Source: Gluconobacter sp. Gdi
GTDB taxonomy: Bacteria; Pseudomonadota; Alphaproteobacteria; Acetobacterales; Acetobacteraceae
Direction: 5' to 3'
Assembly (NCBI RefSeq): GCF_014132155.1
Contig: NZ_BLJQ01000004.1
Coordinates: 186,001-250,000, forward strand
DNA: 64,000 nt
Below are positions 1 to 9,201 of the stretch, piece after piece (position 1 is the first letter of the stretch; every line of letters starts with the position of its first letter). The translations under genes were made by a program, and so were the position numbers. A model generated the notes under the pieces. It made no database searches, had not been told where the DNA came from, and saw only the letters and a program-made list of their open reading frames with translations.

Positions 1-1753
1 TGCCCTGAGTGAAGAGGCCGTCAAACGGCTCATCCAGACCCAAATGACCCGTCTCATGCATGGCGCGGGTAAAGAAGCGCGCATAGAGCAGATGGAGGAT
101 CGCATGTTCAATTCCGCCGATATACTGATCGACGGGCAGCCAGCCATCAGCCGCAGCCGGCACGGTCGGCGTCGACGCGTGCGGGCTGGTAAAGCGGGCA
201 AAGTACCAGGAACTGTCCACAAACGTGTCAAACGTGTCTGTCTCACGCGTGGCGGCAGACCCGCAGCTTGGGCAGGAAACGTGCTTCCAGGTCGGATGAT
301 GATCCAGCGGATTGCCCGGCCGATCAAATGTCACATCTTCTGGCAGGACAACTGGCAGCTGATCATCCGGAACCGGAACTGCACCACACTTCTCACAGTG
401 AATAATGGGGATCGGGCAGCCCCAGTAGCGCTGACGGGAAATTCCCCAGTCCCGCAGACGCCAGTTTACGACGCCATGCCCAACGCCCATGCCTTCGAGA
501 CGCTCGATGACTGTTTTTTTGGCGACTGCAACAGCCAGACCGTCCAGAAATCCCGAATTGTAGAGCGTAGCTTCGCCCGAGACTGCCTTCCGGCCAACGC
601 GGAATGTCTCCGCATCTTCCCCAGCGGGAAGCAGAACCTGCGGCACAGCCAGATCATATTTATGAGCAAAATCGAGATCGCGCTGGTCGCCACACGGGCA
701 CCCAAACACTGCCCCCGTGCCATAATCCATCAACACGAAATTGGCGATCCAGACGGGCGCCGTCTGATCTGGATTCAAAGGATTACTGACGCGAAGACCC
801 GTATCGAAGCCACGCTTTTCAGCGGCCTCAATCACCTCTTCGGATGTCCCAAGACGACGGCATTCTTCAATAAATTCAGCCGCAGCAGGATTGGTCCGGG
901 CGACCTTGGCTGCCAGCGGATGATCCGCGGCAATACCAACGAAGCTCAATCCGAACAGCGTATCCGGCCTCGTCGTGAAGACTTCGATACCATCCAGCTC
1001 AATGTCGAAGCCCGACGGCGGGCTATGAAGAGCGAAACGGACACGCGCACCTTCTGAACGCCCAATCCAGCGCTCCTGCATCGTCCGCACGCGTTCCGGC
1101 CAGCGATCCAACTGCCCCAGCGTATCAAGCAGCGGCTGAGCAAATTTGGTGATTTTCAGGAACCACTGAGAAAGAACTTTCTTCTCAATCAGCGCTCCGG
1201 ACCGCCATCCGCGTCCCTCGACAACCTGCTCATTGGCCAGAACCGTCTCATCGACCGGGTCCCAGTTTACAGACGAATCCCGGCGCTCAACCAGACCACC
1301 GGCGAGCATATCCAGAAACAGTTTCTGCTGCTTGCCGTAATATTCCGGAAGGCAGGTCGCGATTTCACGGTCCCAGTCCAAGGAAAAGCCGAGACGTTGC
1401 AGCGTGCCGCGCATTGTGGCGATGTTTTCCATCGTCCACTTACCAGGATGCACATTGCGTTCCCGCGCTGCATTCTCAGCGGGCAGTCCAAAAGCGTCCC
1501 ATCCCATGGGATGAAGCACCGAAAACCCTCGTGCCCGCTTGTAACGCGCTACGACGTCTCCAAGTGTGTAATTCCGTACGTGACCCACGTGTAGCTGGCC
1601 GGATGGGTACGGAAACATTTCCAGCACGTAGTATTTTGGCCGGTCAGCCGGAGGCACATCTGGAACAGCAAATACATTTCGCTGCTTCCACTCTGCCTGC
1701 CAGAACGGCTCCCGGGACTGAAAATCGAAAGCCGTATGTGTCGTGTCGCTCAT
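1..1753 (-). CDS. leuS: Leucyl-tRNA synthetase (C-terminus outside window)
   Basis: Charges tRNA-Leu with leucine in the cytoplasm (class Ia synthetase). The start is an ATG at 1753 and the frame stays open to the window edge, so about 584 of the usual ~860-870 residues are present. The HIGH-type motif reads HVGH at residues 55-58, and the region after it ([16 protein letters not shown]) is typical of LeuRS. The inserted editing domain is present ([16 protein letters not shown]), and the frame leaves the window just after [11 protein letters not shown]. The KMSKS loop and the anticodon-binding domain therefore lie outside. A DUF3576 lipoprotein gene sits 7 nt upstream, the usual neighbour of leuS in this class, so the two are probably co-transcribed. 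Confidence 0.97.
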   Translation of the reverse strand, partial: MSDTTHTAFDFQSREPFWQAEWKQRNVFAVPDVPPADRPKYYVLEMFPYPSGQLHVGHVRNYTLGDVVARYKRARGFSVLHPMGWDAFGLPAENAARERNVHPGKWTMENIATMRGTLQRLGFSLDWDREIATCLPEYYGKQQKLFLDMLAGGLVERRDSSVNWDPVDETVLANEQVVEGRGWRSGALIEKKVLSQWFLKITKFAQPLLDTLGQLDRWPERVRTMQERWIGRSEGARVRFALHSPPSGFDIELDGIEVFTTRPDTLFGLSFVGIAADHPLAAKVARTNPAAAEFIEECRRLGTSEEVIEAAEKRGFDTGLRVSNPLNPDQTAPVWIANFVLMDYGTGAVFGCPCGDQRDLDFAHKYDLAVPQVLLPAGEDAETFRVGRKAVSGEATLYNSGFLDGLAVAVAKKTVIERLEGMGVGHGVVNWRLRDWGISRQRYWGCPIPIIHCEKCGAVPVPDDQLPVVLPEDVTFDRPGNPLDHHPTWKHVSCPSCGSAATRETDTFDTFVDSSWYFARFTSPHASTPTVPAAADGWLPVDQYIGGIEHAILHLLYARFFTRAMHETGHLGLDEPFDGLFTQG

Positions 1754-1760
1754 GTCTAAC

Positions 1761-2279
1761 TCAGTTACCCTGTTCGCCGTTTTCTGCGCGCAACTGGCGG
1801 GCGCGGGTCAGGATGCGGGTCGTAATGTCAGATGTGGTCGTGGCTGAGACGGGGGTATCCTGCCATTCACCATCCTGGAACACCTGCCGAAATACCGAGA
1901 CACGAAGCGCGTCAGAGCGCATCCGGCGGTCGAGTACATACGCAGCAATCTTGAAACGCTCATCCTTGCTGGATGGCGGCTGATACCAATCCGTTAGAAT
2001 GACCCCACCAACAGCATCAGCCGAAGCCAATGGCATGAACGAGAGCGTATCAATCGCACCACGCCACAGATAGGCATTAACGCCGCCCTTGAGCTGGTCC
2101 GCACCACCCTCTGCACCGCGATCAACGCCAAGCAGATGATTACGGGGAGCGGTAAGGCTACTGGGATCACGAGCGCCGCCACAGGCTGCAACTGTACCGA
2201 CGGCAAGAATGCCTAGGGCCGTCCGGAGCGCGGAACGACGGGAAGAGCTGGAAACAATCATCTGCATACGAGACATCAT
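1761..2279 (-). CDS. DUF3576-family lipoprotein
   Basis: A 172-residue exported lipoprotein of unknown function. An Arg-rich N-terminus (residues 14-19) is followed by a hydrophobic stretch and a lipobox ending at Cys33 (VAAC), so signal peptidase II processing and membrane anchoring are expected. The mature part has the features I associate with DUF3576 ([18 protein letters not shown], then VILTDWY). The gene ends 7 nt before leuS on the same strand, and in alphaproteobacteria this family is commonly found next to leuS. The start could instead be the Met at residue 5 or 7. The family link comes from recall of sequence pattern and context. Confidence 0.85.
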   Translation of the reverse strand: MMSRMQMIVSSSSRRSALRTALGILAVGTVAACGGARDPSSLTAPRNHLLGVDRGAEGGADQLKGGVNAYLWRGAIDTLSFMPLASADAVGGVILTDWYQPPSSKDERFKIAAYVLDRRMRSDALRVSVFRQVFQDGEWQDTPVSATTTSDITTRILTRARQLRAENGEQGN

Positions 2280-2416
2280 GGTGGTCCTGCGGGCCGGGCC
2301 AGGGCCGTCACGGGCATGGAGACAGACTGGCGAAACCTGAATCCGGGCAACATCAATTCCGTGTTCATATCGCGCTCACCGGGTAAGGCCAAGCGCCCTA
2401 CCCGCACATGAGCGGT

Positions 2417-4558
2417 TTATAAAAGACCTGTCGAGCTGAAAGCCTGCTGAAGCTCTGCCTTTTTAGTGGCATTCAGATACGGGAAACGGCTCAAAATCTT
2501 CTCAATCGTCAGGTCGGGGACCAACCGGTGCAAGTGCTCGCGAACCTGCTGGATCTCCTCAGCACTTTCGCCCTCCAGCACCAAAGCCGCCAGATAATAG
2601 ACCAACGCACTTGAATAATTGGGGTGCAGTCCTGCCATCAGGCGCCCCATTTCAATGACGTCCTGCCTCTCTCCACCCAACATCATGATCATCATGAAAA
2701 ATGGTCTGATCAATGTGGAAAGCGGAGAATGATACGGATTATGACGCAGTTTTCCAGCGATCGCAGCTGCACCCTCCAGATCTCCGTCCAGAACATGCAG
2801 CAGGACGCGACAGAGCAGCACATCGTGCAGATTATGTGTCCCGGAAGGCCCCGCCATGGACTTTTCACACATCCGCACGATTGACCGTGCCAAAGGCACG
2901 GATGCCGGATCATGCATGAGAAACGCTGACAAAAGGATAGCCATACCAGGCGCATCTGGCTTGAGATTAACCAGCAACCGCGCAAACTTGATACCATTTG
3001 CGAGCAGAGCTGTACCTTCAGCACTCCAATCATTTTCGTAGCGGATCAGGCAGTAAAGCACCTGCATGACCGCTACAGTGCCTTCCCGGGGGTCTTCCAG
3101 TCCGGCAGCATCCAGAAGCTGCCTAATCCTGGGAAACAGGGCATTGTCCCGCTTCAATAGCAACATGAAGACCCGAGTGGCTTTACCCAGAGCCGAAAGC
3201 TCCGTGTCAGCCCGGTTCGCTGTACGGCGCCCCTCGGCAAGAAGAAGACCCCATTGCATTGCTGTCGCCGGGCCGATCAGCCCGTTACTGACTGACATCG
3301 GGTCCAGATCAGGCAGATCGTAGTACGTACCCCAGACAATAAATCCGCCCGCCCGAACGTCCAGAACCTTCAGGATAAGCCGGAAGGTATTATCCGAAGC
3401 CCCTGAACGGACAGCCCCCGTGACAACGTAATCAGCCCCGAGCCCCCGATACGATGCCATCGGATTAGCAGGATCAGGCACGAACCCTTCAGGCTTTGCA
3501 ACGATGTCAAATGTATCGACATGCACGAACAGCAACTCAAACTGATCACTAAGGCTGGTCGCACATTTTAACTCAGCATCTTTCAACCCGTCAGCGGCAA
3601 AGGGCGAAAGGACCAGCAACGAGATCTTTCGAGACTGCCCAGCCGCCATTTGCGAAAGATGCAGAGGCAATGCCAGCATTGGATCGGTGCGTTGTGCGCC
3701 AGCAGCGCCGAGAAGATTTTCGTCGCTCCCCGGAAACAGTACAGACGTACTCTCCAGTTCTGCAATTCCAGCGGTCGTAAGACTTGGCTCAAGCCCCGCC
3801 GCCTTCAGAACACTCGAAATCAGTGCCTGAGTAACAGGGCCTGCCACATGCCCTTCTTCCTGCCCGAAAGCCCGTACAGCCTGCTCCGCCAAAAGTACGG
3901 CCCTTGCCTGCTCACCGCGACGGAGGGCGCTCTGAATTTTAGCGCGCCATGCAGCCTCATTCAGAGAATCAACTTTCAGAAGACGGTCAGTAACGTCATC
4001 AACCTGCTCCGGGTCAGTCAACTCACGCAGGCAGCTTTCATAAAGCCCCAGTAGATGATGCGACAGCCGGGCGCGTTGCTGGTTCAGCCACTCATCCAGG
4101 GCCACATCAATGCCACTCAACTCCCCAAGCAGCACTTCCTCAGGAGCCGGGATGCTATCAATGGTTCTTACGCTCGCCGTCAGAATACGTTCTGCATCGA
4201 CAGAAGTCAGGGCAGGCTTAAGCATGAGAGAATGCCGCTGTACGTCTATGATTTCGACGCCAAGCGGGCTTAGAGCATCAAGAAGACGATGAATTTCCTG
4301 CCGCAACGACGCACGAGCCATATCTTCTGGCCGACGACTCCAGAGCAATTCAGCCAGCCGAGAACGAAGGACGGGCTTCCTGTCAGAGAGAGCCAGAATG
4401 GCCAAAAGCGCGCGTGTTTTACCCCCGACAGGAAGAACACTCTCCCCTGTCAGGGTCCGTGCTTCCATTTGCCCAATCAGCTTGAGGCGTAAAAGTGTCG
4501 GGTCTGCTTCACGGGCCTGTCGCACTGAACTTGAAAGCATCTTAGTCATACCCATCAA
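2417..4558 (-). CDS. SARP/BTAD-type transcriptional regulator with TolB-like central region
   Basis: A 713-residue soluble protein with no visible membrane segment. Residues ~20-110 look like an OmpR-type winged helix (LRLKLIGQMEARTL, then GGKTRALLAILALS and RSRLAELLW). Residues ~115-260 form an all-alpha bacterial transcriptional activator domain with TPR-like repeats (LLGLYESCLRELT, EAAWRAKIQSALRRGEQARA). Residues ~310-430 resemble the TolB N-terminal-like domain often fused to such regulators (ISLLVLSPFAAD, then GADYVVTGAVRSG). The rest is helical and repeat-like. It stands alone between the leuS operon and a long AT-rich gap. Its targets cannot be read from the sequence. In Streptomyces, SARP proteins activate antibiotic clusters, but no such cluster is visible here. 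Confidence 0.8.
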   Translation of the reverse strand: MMGMTKMLSSSVRQAREADPTLLRLKLIGQMEARTLTGESVLPVGGKTRALLAILALSDRKPVLRSRLAELLWSRRPEDMARASLRQEIHRLLDALSPLGVEIIDVQRHSLMLKPALTSVDAERILTASVRTIDSIPAPEEVLLGELSGIDVALDEWLNQQRARLSHHLLGLYESCLRELTDPEQVDDVTDRLLKVDSLNEAAWRAKIQSALRRGEQARAVLLAEQAVRAFGQEEGHVAGPVTQALISSVLKAAGLEPSLTTAGIAELESTSVLFPGSDENLLGAAGAQRTDPMLALPLHLSQMAAGQSRKISLLVLSPFAADGLKDAELKCATSLSDQFELLFVHVDTFDIVAKPEGFVPDPANPMASYRGLGADYVVTGAVRSGASDNTFRLILKVLDVRAGGFIVWGTYYDLPDLDPMSVSNGLIGPATAMQWGLLLAEGRRTANRADTELSALGKATRVFMLLLKRDNALFPRIRQLLDAAGLEDPREGTVAVMQVLYCLIRYENDWSAEGTALLANGIKFARLLVNLKPDAPGMAILLSAFLMHDPASVPLARSIVRMCEKSMAGPSGTHNLHDVLLCRVLLHVLDGDLEGAAAIAGKLRHNPYHSPLSTLIRPFFMMIMMLGGERQDVIEMGRLMAGLHPNYSSALVYYLAALVLEGESAEEIQQVREHLHRLVPDLTIEKILSRFPYLNATKKAELQQAFSSTGLL

Positions 4559-5193
4559 TACCCGCAGTCAGACCGAAATGCATGAAAAAGACGAAGATTA
4601 TCTTGATCAGATATTCGATACGAAACCATGGCAAGCAACTCTCAACCCTGACAGACCTGAAACAGGCGCTTCAAAACGCTCGCTGTAGGAACAGGTTGTG
4701 GCATTGCCATCCTCCCTACCCAGGTGCTGATGATGTCCAGCAACCACCTTTCCAGCAAAAGATTTTTAAAATCCCTGTGGAAAGATCTATTTCAAAGGTC
4801 GAACTTTTCCACACATCTTCCGACGTGAAAAATATTCCACCTATTTACGCACTAGTCTCCGCCTACCCTGAGGGTAAGCCACGAGTATGGCGCACCACCA
4901 AAGACAGTTTTTGACACAGACACTTCTGAAAGTTTGATATCAAGAAACTTCCTAGATAGGGATGACTGGAACCACAGACAAAACGAAAGTGCAAGAATCT
5001 TCTTCCATTTTCGAAGTCCAATTTGAATACATAAATATGCCAGAACCCCCATAAACAGAAATATAAATTACGTTTTTATGTTAATTTAGTAATTATATTG
5101 CAGCGCACGCAATGAGTGCATCCCACTGATATCATATAACGTTTTTAATATATTAACACAAGTTTTCAATTTATATACCTCCAAGAGCCCAGC
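4559..5193. other. Long intergenic gap, increasingly AT-rich
   Basis: About 635 nt separate the SARP regulator start from the tRNA-Arg promoter. The left part should hold the regulator's promoter. From about 5040 to 5190 the sequence is strikingly AT-rich compared with its surroundings. A short inverted repeat (TACCCT/AGGGTA) lies near 4863-4876, and a lone TTGACA sits at 4911-4916 without a good -10 partner. Small ORFs here have no coding character that I recognise. I see no gene. Confidence 0.6.
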
Positions 5194-5222
5194 TTGCAGC
5201 CGCAGGCATCTTGGGATAACAA
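5194..5222 (+). promoter_or_regulatory. Possible sigma-70 promoter of tRNA-Arg
   Basis: A TTGCAG hexamer at 5194-5199 lies 17 nt before TAACAA at 5217-5222. The expected transcription start falls about 5 nt before the tRNA. The -10 match is weak, so the call rests mainly on spacing and position. Confidence 0.35.
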
Positions 5223-5233
5223 ACTGCACGTGT

Positions 5234-5550
5234 GTCCGCGTAGCTCAGCAGGATAGAGCACAGGATTCCTAAAGTCTGAATTGGGCGCCATGACAGGAAA
5301 CTTCATGGTGGATTCACTCAAATTCGGGGAACGCTCTGGCTTACTTGAGCCGTGCCAATCCCGAGCCAAGCTTTCCGCCCTTAGCGGAAAGAAGGTGTAG
5401 AGACTGTACGGGTGACACCTTGGCTCCTCTCGCGGGGTCGTGGTGAAGAGACAGTCCAGACCACGAACATGCTCAGCTATGAGTGTGGCGGCGAAAGTCG
5501 AAGTGGTATGAATCCTGGGGCCGGAGGTTCGAATCCTCTCGCGGACACCA
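5234..5550 (+). tRNA. tRNA-Arg(CCU), interrupted by a group I intron
   Basis: The exons 5234-5270 and 5511-5550 join to a 77-nt cloverleaf. Acceptor stem GTCCGCG pairs with CGCGGAC, followed by discriminator A and an encoded CCA ending at 5550. The D arm carries TAGCTCAG and the T arm has GGTTCGAATCC. After joining, the anticodon stem is CAGGA/TCCTG around loop TTCCTAA, giving anticodon CCT, which reads AGG. The gene is interrupted between anticodon position 36 (the last U) and A37. A tRNA finder without intron handling would miss it or call two fragments. No other gene is co-directional close by. A membrane protein gene converges on it 5 nt downstream. Confidence 0.96.
5271..5510 (+). mobile_element. 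Self-splicing group I intron (IC3-like) in tRNA-Arg(CCU)
   Basis: A 240-nt insert with group I core elements. P1 pairs exon CCU with intron GGG (5283-5285), leaving the U-G wobble at the 5' splice site. P2 (5288-5293/5303-5308) is capped by a GAAA tetraloop. The conserved core AGCCAAGCTT starts near 5364. A perfect hairpin CTTTCCGC/GCGGAAAG (5371-5378/5384-5391) follows. GAAGGTGTAGAGACT begins at 5391, and P7 pairs GACTGT (5402-5407) with ACAGTC (5451-5456). A GGCGAAAGTC hairpin (P9) lies near 5489-5499. The last intron base is G (5510), as required. These elements match my recall of the Azoarcus tRNA-Ile intron and of tRNA-Arg introns in alphaproteobacteria. It has no homing endonuclease ORF, so it is probably immobile or moved only in trans. 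Confidence 0.95.
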
Positions 5551-5555
5551 CAACT

Positions 5556-5867
5556 TCACAGCGTAATTGCCTTATCCTGCGCCGTGCCCCTGACGGGAAT
5601 GTTGTGAGGAATACCAAGAAGCGCATGCAATAAATATACGACGATAGCCGCTGTCAGAAGCACCGCCAGTAACCGTCCAAAAATGCGAAATGCCAAAACA
5701 ATCAGAGCACACAACAGGCAGAATAAAAGGACTGTCTGAAACTGCCCATGTACTCCGATACTACTCAGCACGGCACGTGCGGAAACCTCCACAAAGGCTA
5801 CAGCCGCAACGATGAAGCCCAGCAGCATCAGGATGAAACTGAGCAAGGTGTCAAAAATGGATTGCAT
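5556..5867 (-). CDS. Small integral membrane protein, unknown function
   Basis: A 103-residue, very hydrophobic protein. Three membrane segments can be seen at about residues 8-30, 44-62 and 64-85, with a short polar tail (HNIPVRGTAQDK). I do not recognise a family. The length, the regular hydrophobic pattern and a stop only 5 nt from the tRNA-Arg 3' end argue for a real gene. The two genes converge. It stands alone on its strand with about 160 nt upstream before the divergent transporter gene. Confidence 0.7.
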   Translation of the reverse strand: MQSIFDTLLSFILMLLGFIVAAVAFVEVSARAVLSSIGVHGQFQTVLLFCLLCALIVLAFRIFGRLLAVLLTAAIVVYLLHALLGIPHNIPVRGTAQDKAITL

Positions 5868-6027
5868 GGGTCGCCCAGGGCATGAATTGAATTAGAAGCA
5901 TCCTACAAAGACATCACCCTCTTCCTTCGGTCAATCGCTTCCAGAGCCGGGGATGGACGGATGATAACGATGTCATTACGAAAGAGGGTAGCGCCACCTG
6001 GAACATCAGACTTTTTATGAGCATCTC

Positions 6028-7008
6028 ATGACCTCTTCGCCCAACCTGCTGCTCACGATCATCCAGGCTATTTTGCCCATTCTGGTCACACTGGGCTTCG
6101 GCTATTTCGCCGCATACCGTAAAGATTTCGATGCCCAGCAGGCAGGCGTTCTGACGCGACTGGTCATGCTCTATGCCCTTCCGCTCGAACTCTTCGTCTC
6201 CATTCTGAGCACACCCAAAGCACAGGTGCTATCTGCTGGCCCGGTAGCGGCGCTCATACTTTTGGCTATGGTGGGCGGATATGCCGCCGTTTTCAGCGTG
6301 TTCCGTTTTGCACTGAAGCGCCGACTGAGCGAAGCCGCAATTATTGCCATGACAATCACCGGGCCTTCGGTCCCGTTTATTGGTATTCCCGTCTTGGGGC
6401 AGATTTTCGGGGCCGCCAGCGGTGTACCGATTTCTATCGCCGCCCTGGCCATGAATCTGATCCAGTTGCCCATCACCCTTATTCTGATGGGTCACGACCA
6501 CGGCAATCAACCGGCTCGCGATACTGCCACGGAAACACGTAACGAATTCAGAGAGCTGGTAGGACACCTTCTTCATTCATGCCGCGAACCCGTGGTCTGG
6601 GTGCCCTTGTTAGCTCTTGTTTTGGTCAGCGCTGGCGCTTTCCTTCCCGTCTTTCTGAAGGGATCTTTTCTTCTGCTTGGCCACACGACCGGAGGAGCGG
6701 CCCTGTTCGCATCCGGCGTGGTGTTATTTACGCGACAGGTCCGTTTCAGTCCTCTGGTGGGCACAATTGTGGGGATCCGCAACATTGTCATTCCAAGCAT
6801 AATCTATGCTCTGGCACGCGCATGGCACCTTCCGCCGCAGGCCCTTCAGGAAAGTGTGTTGACGATGGCGATCCCAAGTGCCTCCATCAACGTTATTCTG
6901 GCAATGCGGTATCACGTTCTGGAACGCGAAATCGCTTCCGTCCTGTTTTTCGGAACACTCACCTCCATTGCAACAATGGCATTTTTTATATGGTTAACCG
7001 GCGCTTAA
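6028..7008 (+). CDS. AEC-family (auxin efflux carrier-type) transporter
   Basis: A 326-residue inner membrane permease of the auxin efflux carrier/MdcF type, which exports or exchanges small organic anions. About ten hydrophobic segments are visible in two bundles, separated by a polar loop at ~residues 150-180 (MGHDHGNQPARDTATETR). The start of the protein (PILVTLGFGYFAAY) and the segment GPSVPFIGIPVLGQIFG are typical. Substrate cannot be assigned from sequence. The stop lies inside the next gene (19-nt overlap with the phosphatase), so the two are translated from one message. Confidence 0.9.
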   Translation: MTSSPNLLLTIIQAILPILVTLGFGYFAAYRKDFDAQQAGVLTRLVMLYALPLELFVSILSTPKAQVLSAGPVAALILLAMVGGYAAVFSVFRFALKRRLSEAAIIAMTITGPSVPFIGIPVLGQIFGAASGVPISIAALAMNLIQLPITLILMGHDHGNQPARDTATETRNEFRELVGHLLHSCREPVVWVPLLALVLVSAGAFLPVFLKGSFLLLGHTTGGAALFASGVVLFTRQVRFSPLVGTIVGIRNIVIPSIIYALARAWHLPPQALQESVLTMAIPSASINVILAMRYHVLEREIASVLFFGTLTSIATMAFFIWLTGA

Positions 7009-7481
7009 GTAGCTTTCTGTTTGTCTGCACAGGCAATATCTGCCGTTCTCCACTCGCTGAACTCGCCATGCGCCGAGAGGCTGCAAGGCGACAGCTTGAA
7101 CTCGATATTGATTCTGCAGCAATCGGCCATTGGCACCTCGGGTATCCCCCTGATCCGAGAGCCTGCAAGGTGGCAAGTCGACATGGCCTGGATGCTTCGG
7201 CACTCAGATCACGCTTGGTCTGCGAAGATGACTTCTACCGCTTTGACCACATCATTGCTCTCGATCACTCACACCTGACCCACCTGCAAAATATACAGCC
7301 TGCGGATAGCAGAGCACGCCTTTCCCTTATGCTTGACCACATTCCTGGCCGAGAGGGTGAAGACGTCGATGACCCTTATTATGGCCCAGAGAGCGGCTTT
7401 ACAGTCACATGGAACGACGTTGAACAAGCATGCCGCGCCCTTGCGGACAAAGAGCTCGACGCCCTCCCCTCCCGTCACTGA
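6990..7481 (+). CDS. Low-molecular-weight protein-tyrosine phosphatase
   Basis: A 163-residue cytosolic phosphatase that removes phosphate from tyrosine residues or small phosphoesters. The P-loop CTGNICRS places the nucleophile at Cys13 and the binding arginine at Arg19. The general acid is in the DDPYYG motif (Asp128). The length matches the family. The ATG at 6990 is chosen because it puts the P-loop at the usual distance from the N-terminus. The frame stays open further upstream, but that part is the transporter read in another frame. The gene overlaps the transporter by 19 nt and is followed after 17 nt by the dehydrogenase. No tyrosine kinase gene is nearby. Confidence 0.93.
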   Translation: MVNRRLSSFLFVCTGNICRSPLAELAMRREAARRQLELDIDSAAIGHWHLGYPPDPRACKVASRHGLDASALRSRLVCEDDFYRFDHIIALDHSHLTHLQNIQPADSRARLSLMLDHIPGREGEDVDDPYYGPESGFTVTWNDVEQACRALADKELDALPSRH

Positions 7482-7498
7482 TCAACAGGAGAACTGCC

Positions 7499-8431
7499 TT
7501 GTCTTCCAAACCTGACCTGCTCATGATCGACCCATTCCCAGCCGGGATCGTGGCGCGACTTGCAGAGCATTTTAACCTGCACAAATATAGTGATCTCGAT
7601 CAGCTCAAGCCACTCGCAGATAAAATCCGGGGAGTTGCTACAGGGGGAGGTTCAGGACTTCCACGCCCCATCATGGACGCACTCCCCGCGCTGGAAGTCA
7701 TCGCTGTCAATGGCGTTGGCACAGATCAGATCGATCTTGAAGAAGCACGCCGTCGCAAAATTGGTGTTGCCACAACGCTTGGCACGCTCACCGATGACGT
7801 TGCAGACATGGCCATTGTTCTGACCCTTTCCGTGATGCGCGATACGGTCTTGAATGACCGCTTTGTTCGCTCTGGTGAGTGGTCCAAAAACTCCCTCCCA
7901 CTTTCCCGAAGCGTGACCGGAAAACGGATGGGCATCGCAGGTTTTGGTCAGATCGGGCAAGCCATCGCCCACCGTGCAGCCGCATTCGGTATGGAACTGG
8001 CCTATTTCAATTCGAAGCCTCGTCCTGAAAGCGCCGTACGTTTCGAAAGTGATCTGAAGAAACTGGCTGAATGGAGCGATATTCTCGTTCTGGCAGTCTC
8101 GGGAGGCCCTCGCTCAGCCAATATGGTTGACGCGGAAATTCTTGACGCTCTCGGGCCAGACGGCGTCCTGATCAACATTGCTCGCGGATCGGTTGTCGAT
8201 GAGGCGGCTTTGCTTTCAGCTTTGCAAGAAAAGCGAATTGCAGGCGCCGGACTGGACGTGTTCCAGAATGAACCAAATATCAATCCAGCATTTTTCAAGC
8301 TGGACAATACGGTCCTACAAGCTCACCAGGCCTCAGCAACCGTAGAAACACGGACCATCATGGGCAACCTGATGGTAGATAATCTCATCGCGCACTTTGA
8401 CGGAAAACCCTTGCTGACACCAATCCTGTAA
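7499..8431 (+). CDS. D-isomer-specific 2-hydroxyacid dehydrogenase (2-ketogluconate reductase type)
   Basis: A 310-residue NAD(P)H-dependent reductase of 2-keto acids. The Rossmann motif is G148-F-G150-Q-I-G153, and the catalytic triad can be placed at Arg229 (NIARGS), Glu258 and His276 (QAHQAS). A TTG at 7499 is the chosen start, because AACAGGAGA lies 7-8 nt upstream and the resulting length fits the family. The open frame continues back to 7430, but that part overlaps the phosphatase. In Gluconobacter, a protein of this length and position is, from memory, the cytosolic 2-keto-D-gluconate reductase. Hydroxypyruvate or glyoxylate reduction is the alternative. It is the last gene of a three-gene run and converges with nadK 6 nt away. 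Confidence 0.9.
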   Translation: MSSKPDLLMIDPFPAGIVARLAEHFNLHKYSDLDQLKPLADKIRGVATGGGSGLPRPIMDALPALEVIAVNGVGTDQIDLEEARRRKIGVATTLGTLTDDVADMAIVLTLSVMRDTVLNDRFVRSGEWSKNSLPLSRSVTGKRMGIAGFGQIGQAIAHRAAAFGMELAYFNSKPRPESAVRFESDLKKLAEWSDILVLAVSGGPRSANMVDAEILDALGPDGVLINIARGSVVDEAALLSALQEKRIAGAGLDVFQNEPNINPAFFKLDNTVLQAHQASATVETRTIMGNLMVDNLIAHFDGKPLLTPIL

Positions 8432-8437
8432 AAAGCA

Positions 8438-9196
8438 CTACTCCAGAAACTGCTCGGCAATAATACGCTCGGACAGTCCATGATCTGGATCGAAGAGGAC
8501 CGTGGCATGCAGCTTACGGTCCTCTTTTACGATGACCTCCGCGACATCACGAATTTCTTTAAAATCTGCTACTGCAGCTGTTGGCCGTTTGTCTGTATCC
8601 ATCAAAGTCAGTCTGACCACGGCTGACGATGGCAAAAGGGCACCCCGCCAGCGCCTGGGCCGGAAAGCAGAAATCGGCGTCAGGGGCAATATGTTAGCGC
8701 TTAACGGCACAATAGGCCCATGTGCCGAAAGATTATATGCCGTCGATCCCGCAGGGGTCGCGACGATCACGCCATCACAGATCAACTCTTCCAATCTGAC
8801 CCGCCCATCAACTTCAATGCGAATACGGGATGTCTGACGTGTCTGCCGAAACAGGAACACGTCATTGAACGCGCGTGCTTCGAAAACCTCCCCACTGACT
8901 GTTCTCGCTGTCATATGCAACGGATGCAGTAAAGAAGGCTGCGCGTTTAACAGGCGTTCCGGAAGATTATCTTCATTTGGCGTGTTCATGAGGAACCCGA
9001 TGGTCCCGTAATTCATGCCGTACACAGCCAGTTCAAGTCCAAGGACACGATGAAGCGTTTCAAGCATGAAGCCGTCGCCCCCAAGACTGACAGCTACATC
9101 CGCGTTCTCGAGCGGCACATTGCCATACCGGGCAACCAGAACAGCAAGCGCATCCTGGGCGACATCTGTTGACGCCGCTACAAAAGCAATTTTCAT
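8438..9196 (-). CDS. nadK: NAD kinase
   Basis: Phosphorylates NAD+ to NADP+ in the cytoplasm. The 252-residue protein has the kinase signature GGDG at residues 39-42 ([15 protein letters not shown]), the NxE/D-type segment NDVFLFRQ, and the nucleotide-binding segment [13 protein letters not shown]. Length fits short bacterial NadK. It is the second gene of a minus-strand pair, 5 nt after the amidase, and probably shares its transcript. The NADPH theme fits its neighbour, an NAD(P)H-dependent ketoacid reductase, though the two are on opposite strands. Confidence 0.95.
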   Translation of the reverse strand: MKIAFVAASTDVAQDALAVLVARYGNVPLENADVAVSLGGDGFMLETLHRVLGLELAVYGMNYGTIGFLMNTPNEDNLPERLLNAQPSLLHPLHMTARTVSGEVFEARAFNDVFLFRQTRQTSRIRIEVDGRVRLEELICDGVIVATPAGSTAYNLSAHGPIVPLSANILPLTPISAFRPRRWRGALLPSSAVVRLTLMDTDKRPTAAVADFKEIRDVAEVIVKEDRKLHATVLFDPDHGLSERIIAEQFLE

Positions 9197-9201
9197 GAGG
9201 G

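Noticed and set aside
44-1057. Long plus-strand open frame (337 codons) opposite leuS
   Set aside because: The minus strand encodes conserved LeuRS sequence throughout. The plus-strand translation is Arg/Cys-rich and resembles no protein.
1414-1983. Plus-strand open frame across leuS start and the lipoprotein gene
   Set aside because: It covers the conserved N-terminus of leuS and the end of the DUF3576 gene on the other strand.
4911-4939. TTGACA followed by TTGATA/TGATAT as a possible promoter for an RNA
   Set aside because: The -10 match is poor at either spacing, and no structured RNA or terminator follows.
5166-5633. Short open frames across tRNA-Arg and its intron
   Set aside because: They overlap a structured tRNA and group I intron and show no protein character. 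There is no homing endonuclease motif.
6579-6989. Extension of the phosphatase frame upstream
   Set aside because: It is the AEC transporter gene in another frame and would put the P-loop far from the N-terminus.
7430-7498. Extension of the hydroxyacid dehydrogenase upstream of the TTG
   Set aside because: The extra residues lie inside the phosphatase gene, and the TTG has a good ribosome binding site at the family's normal start.
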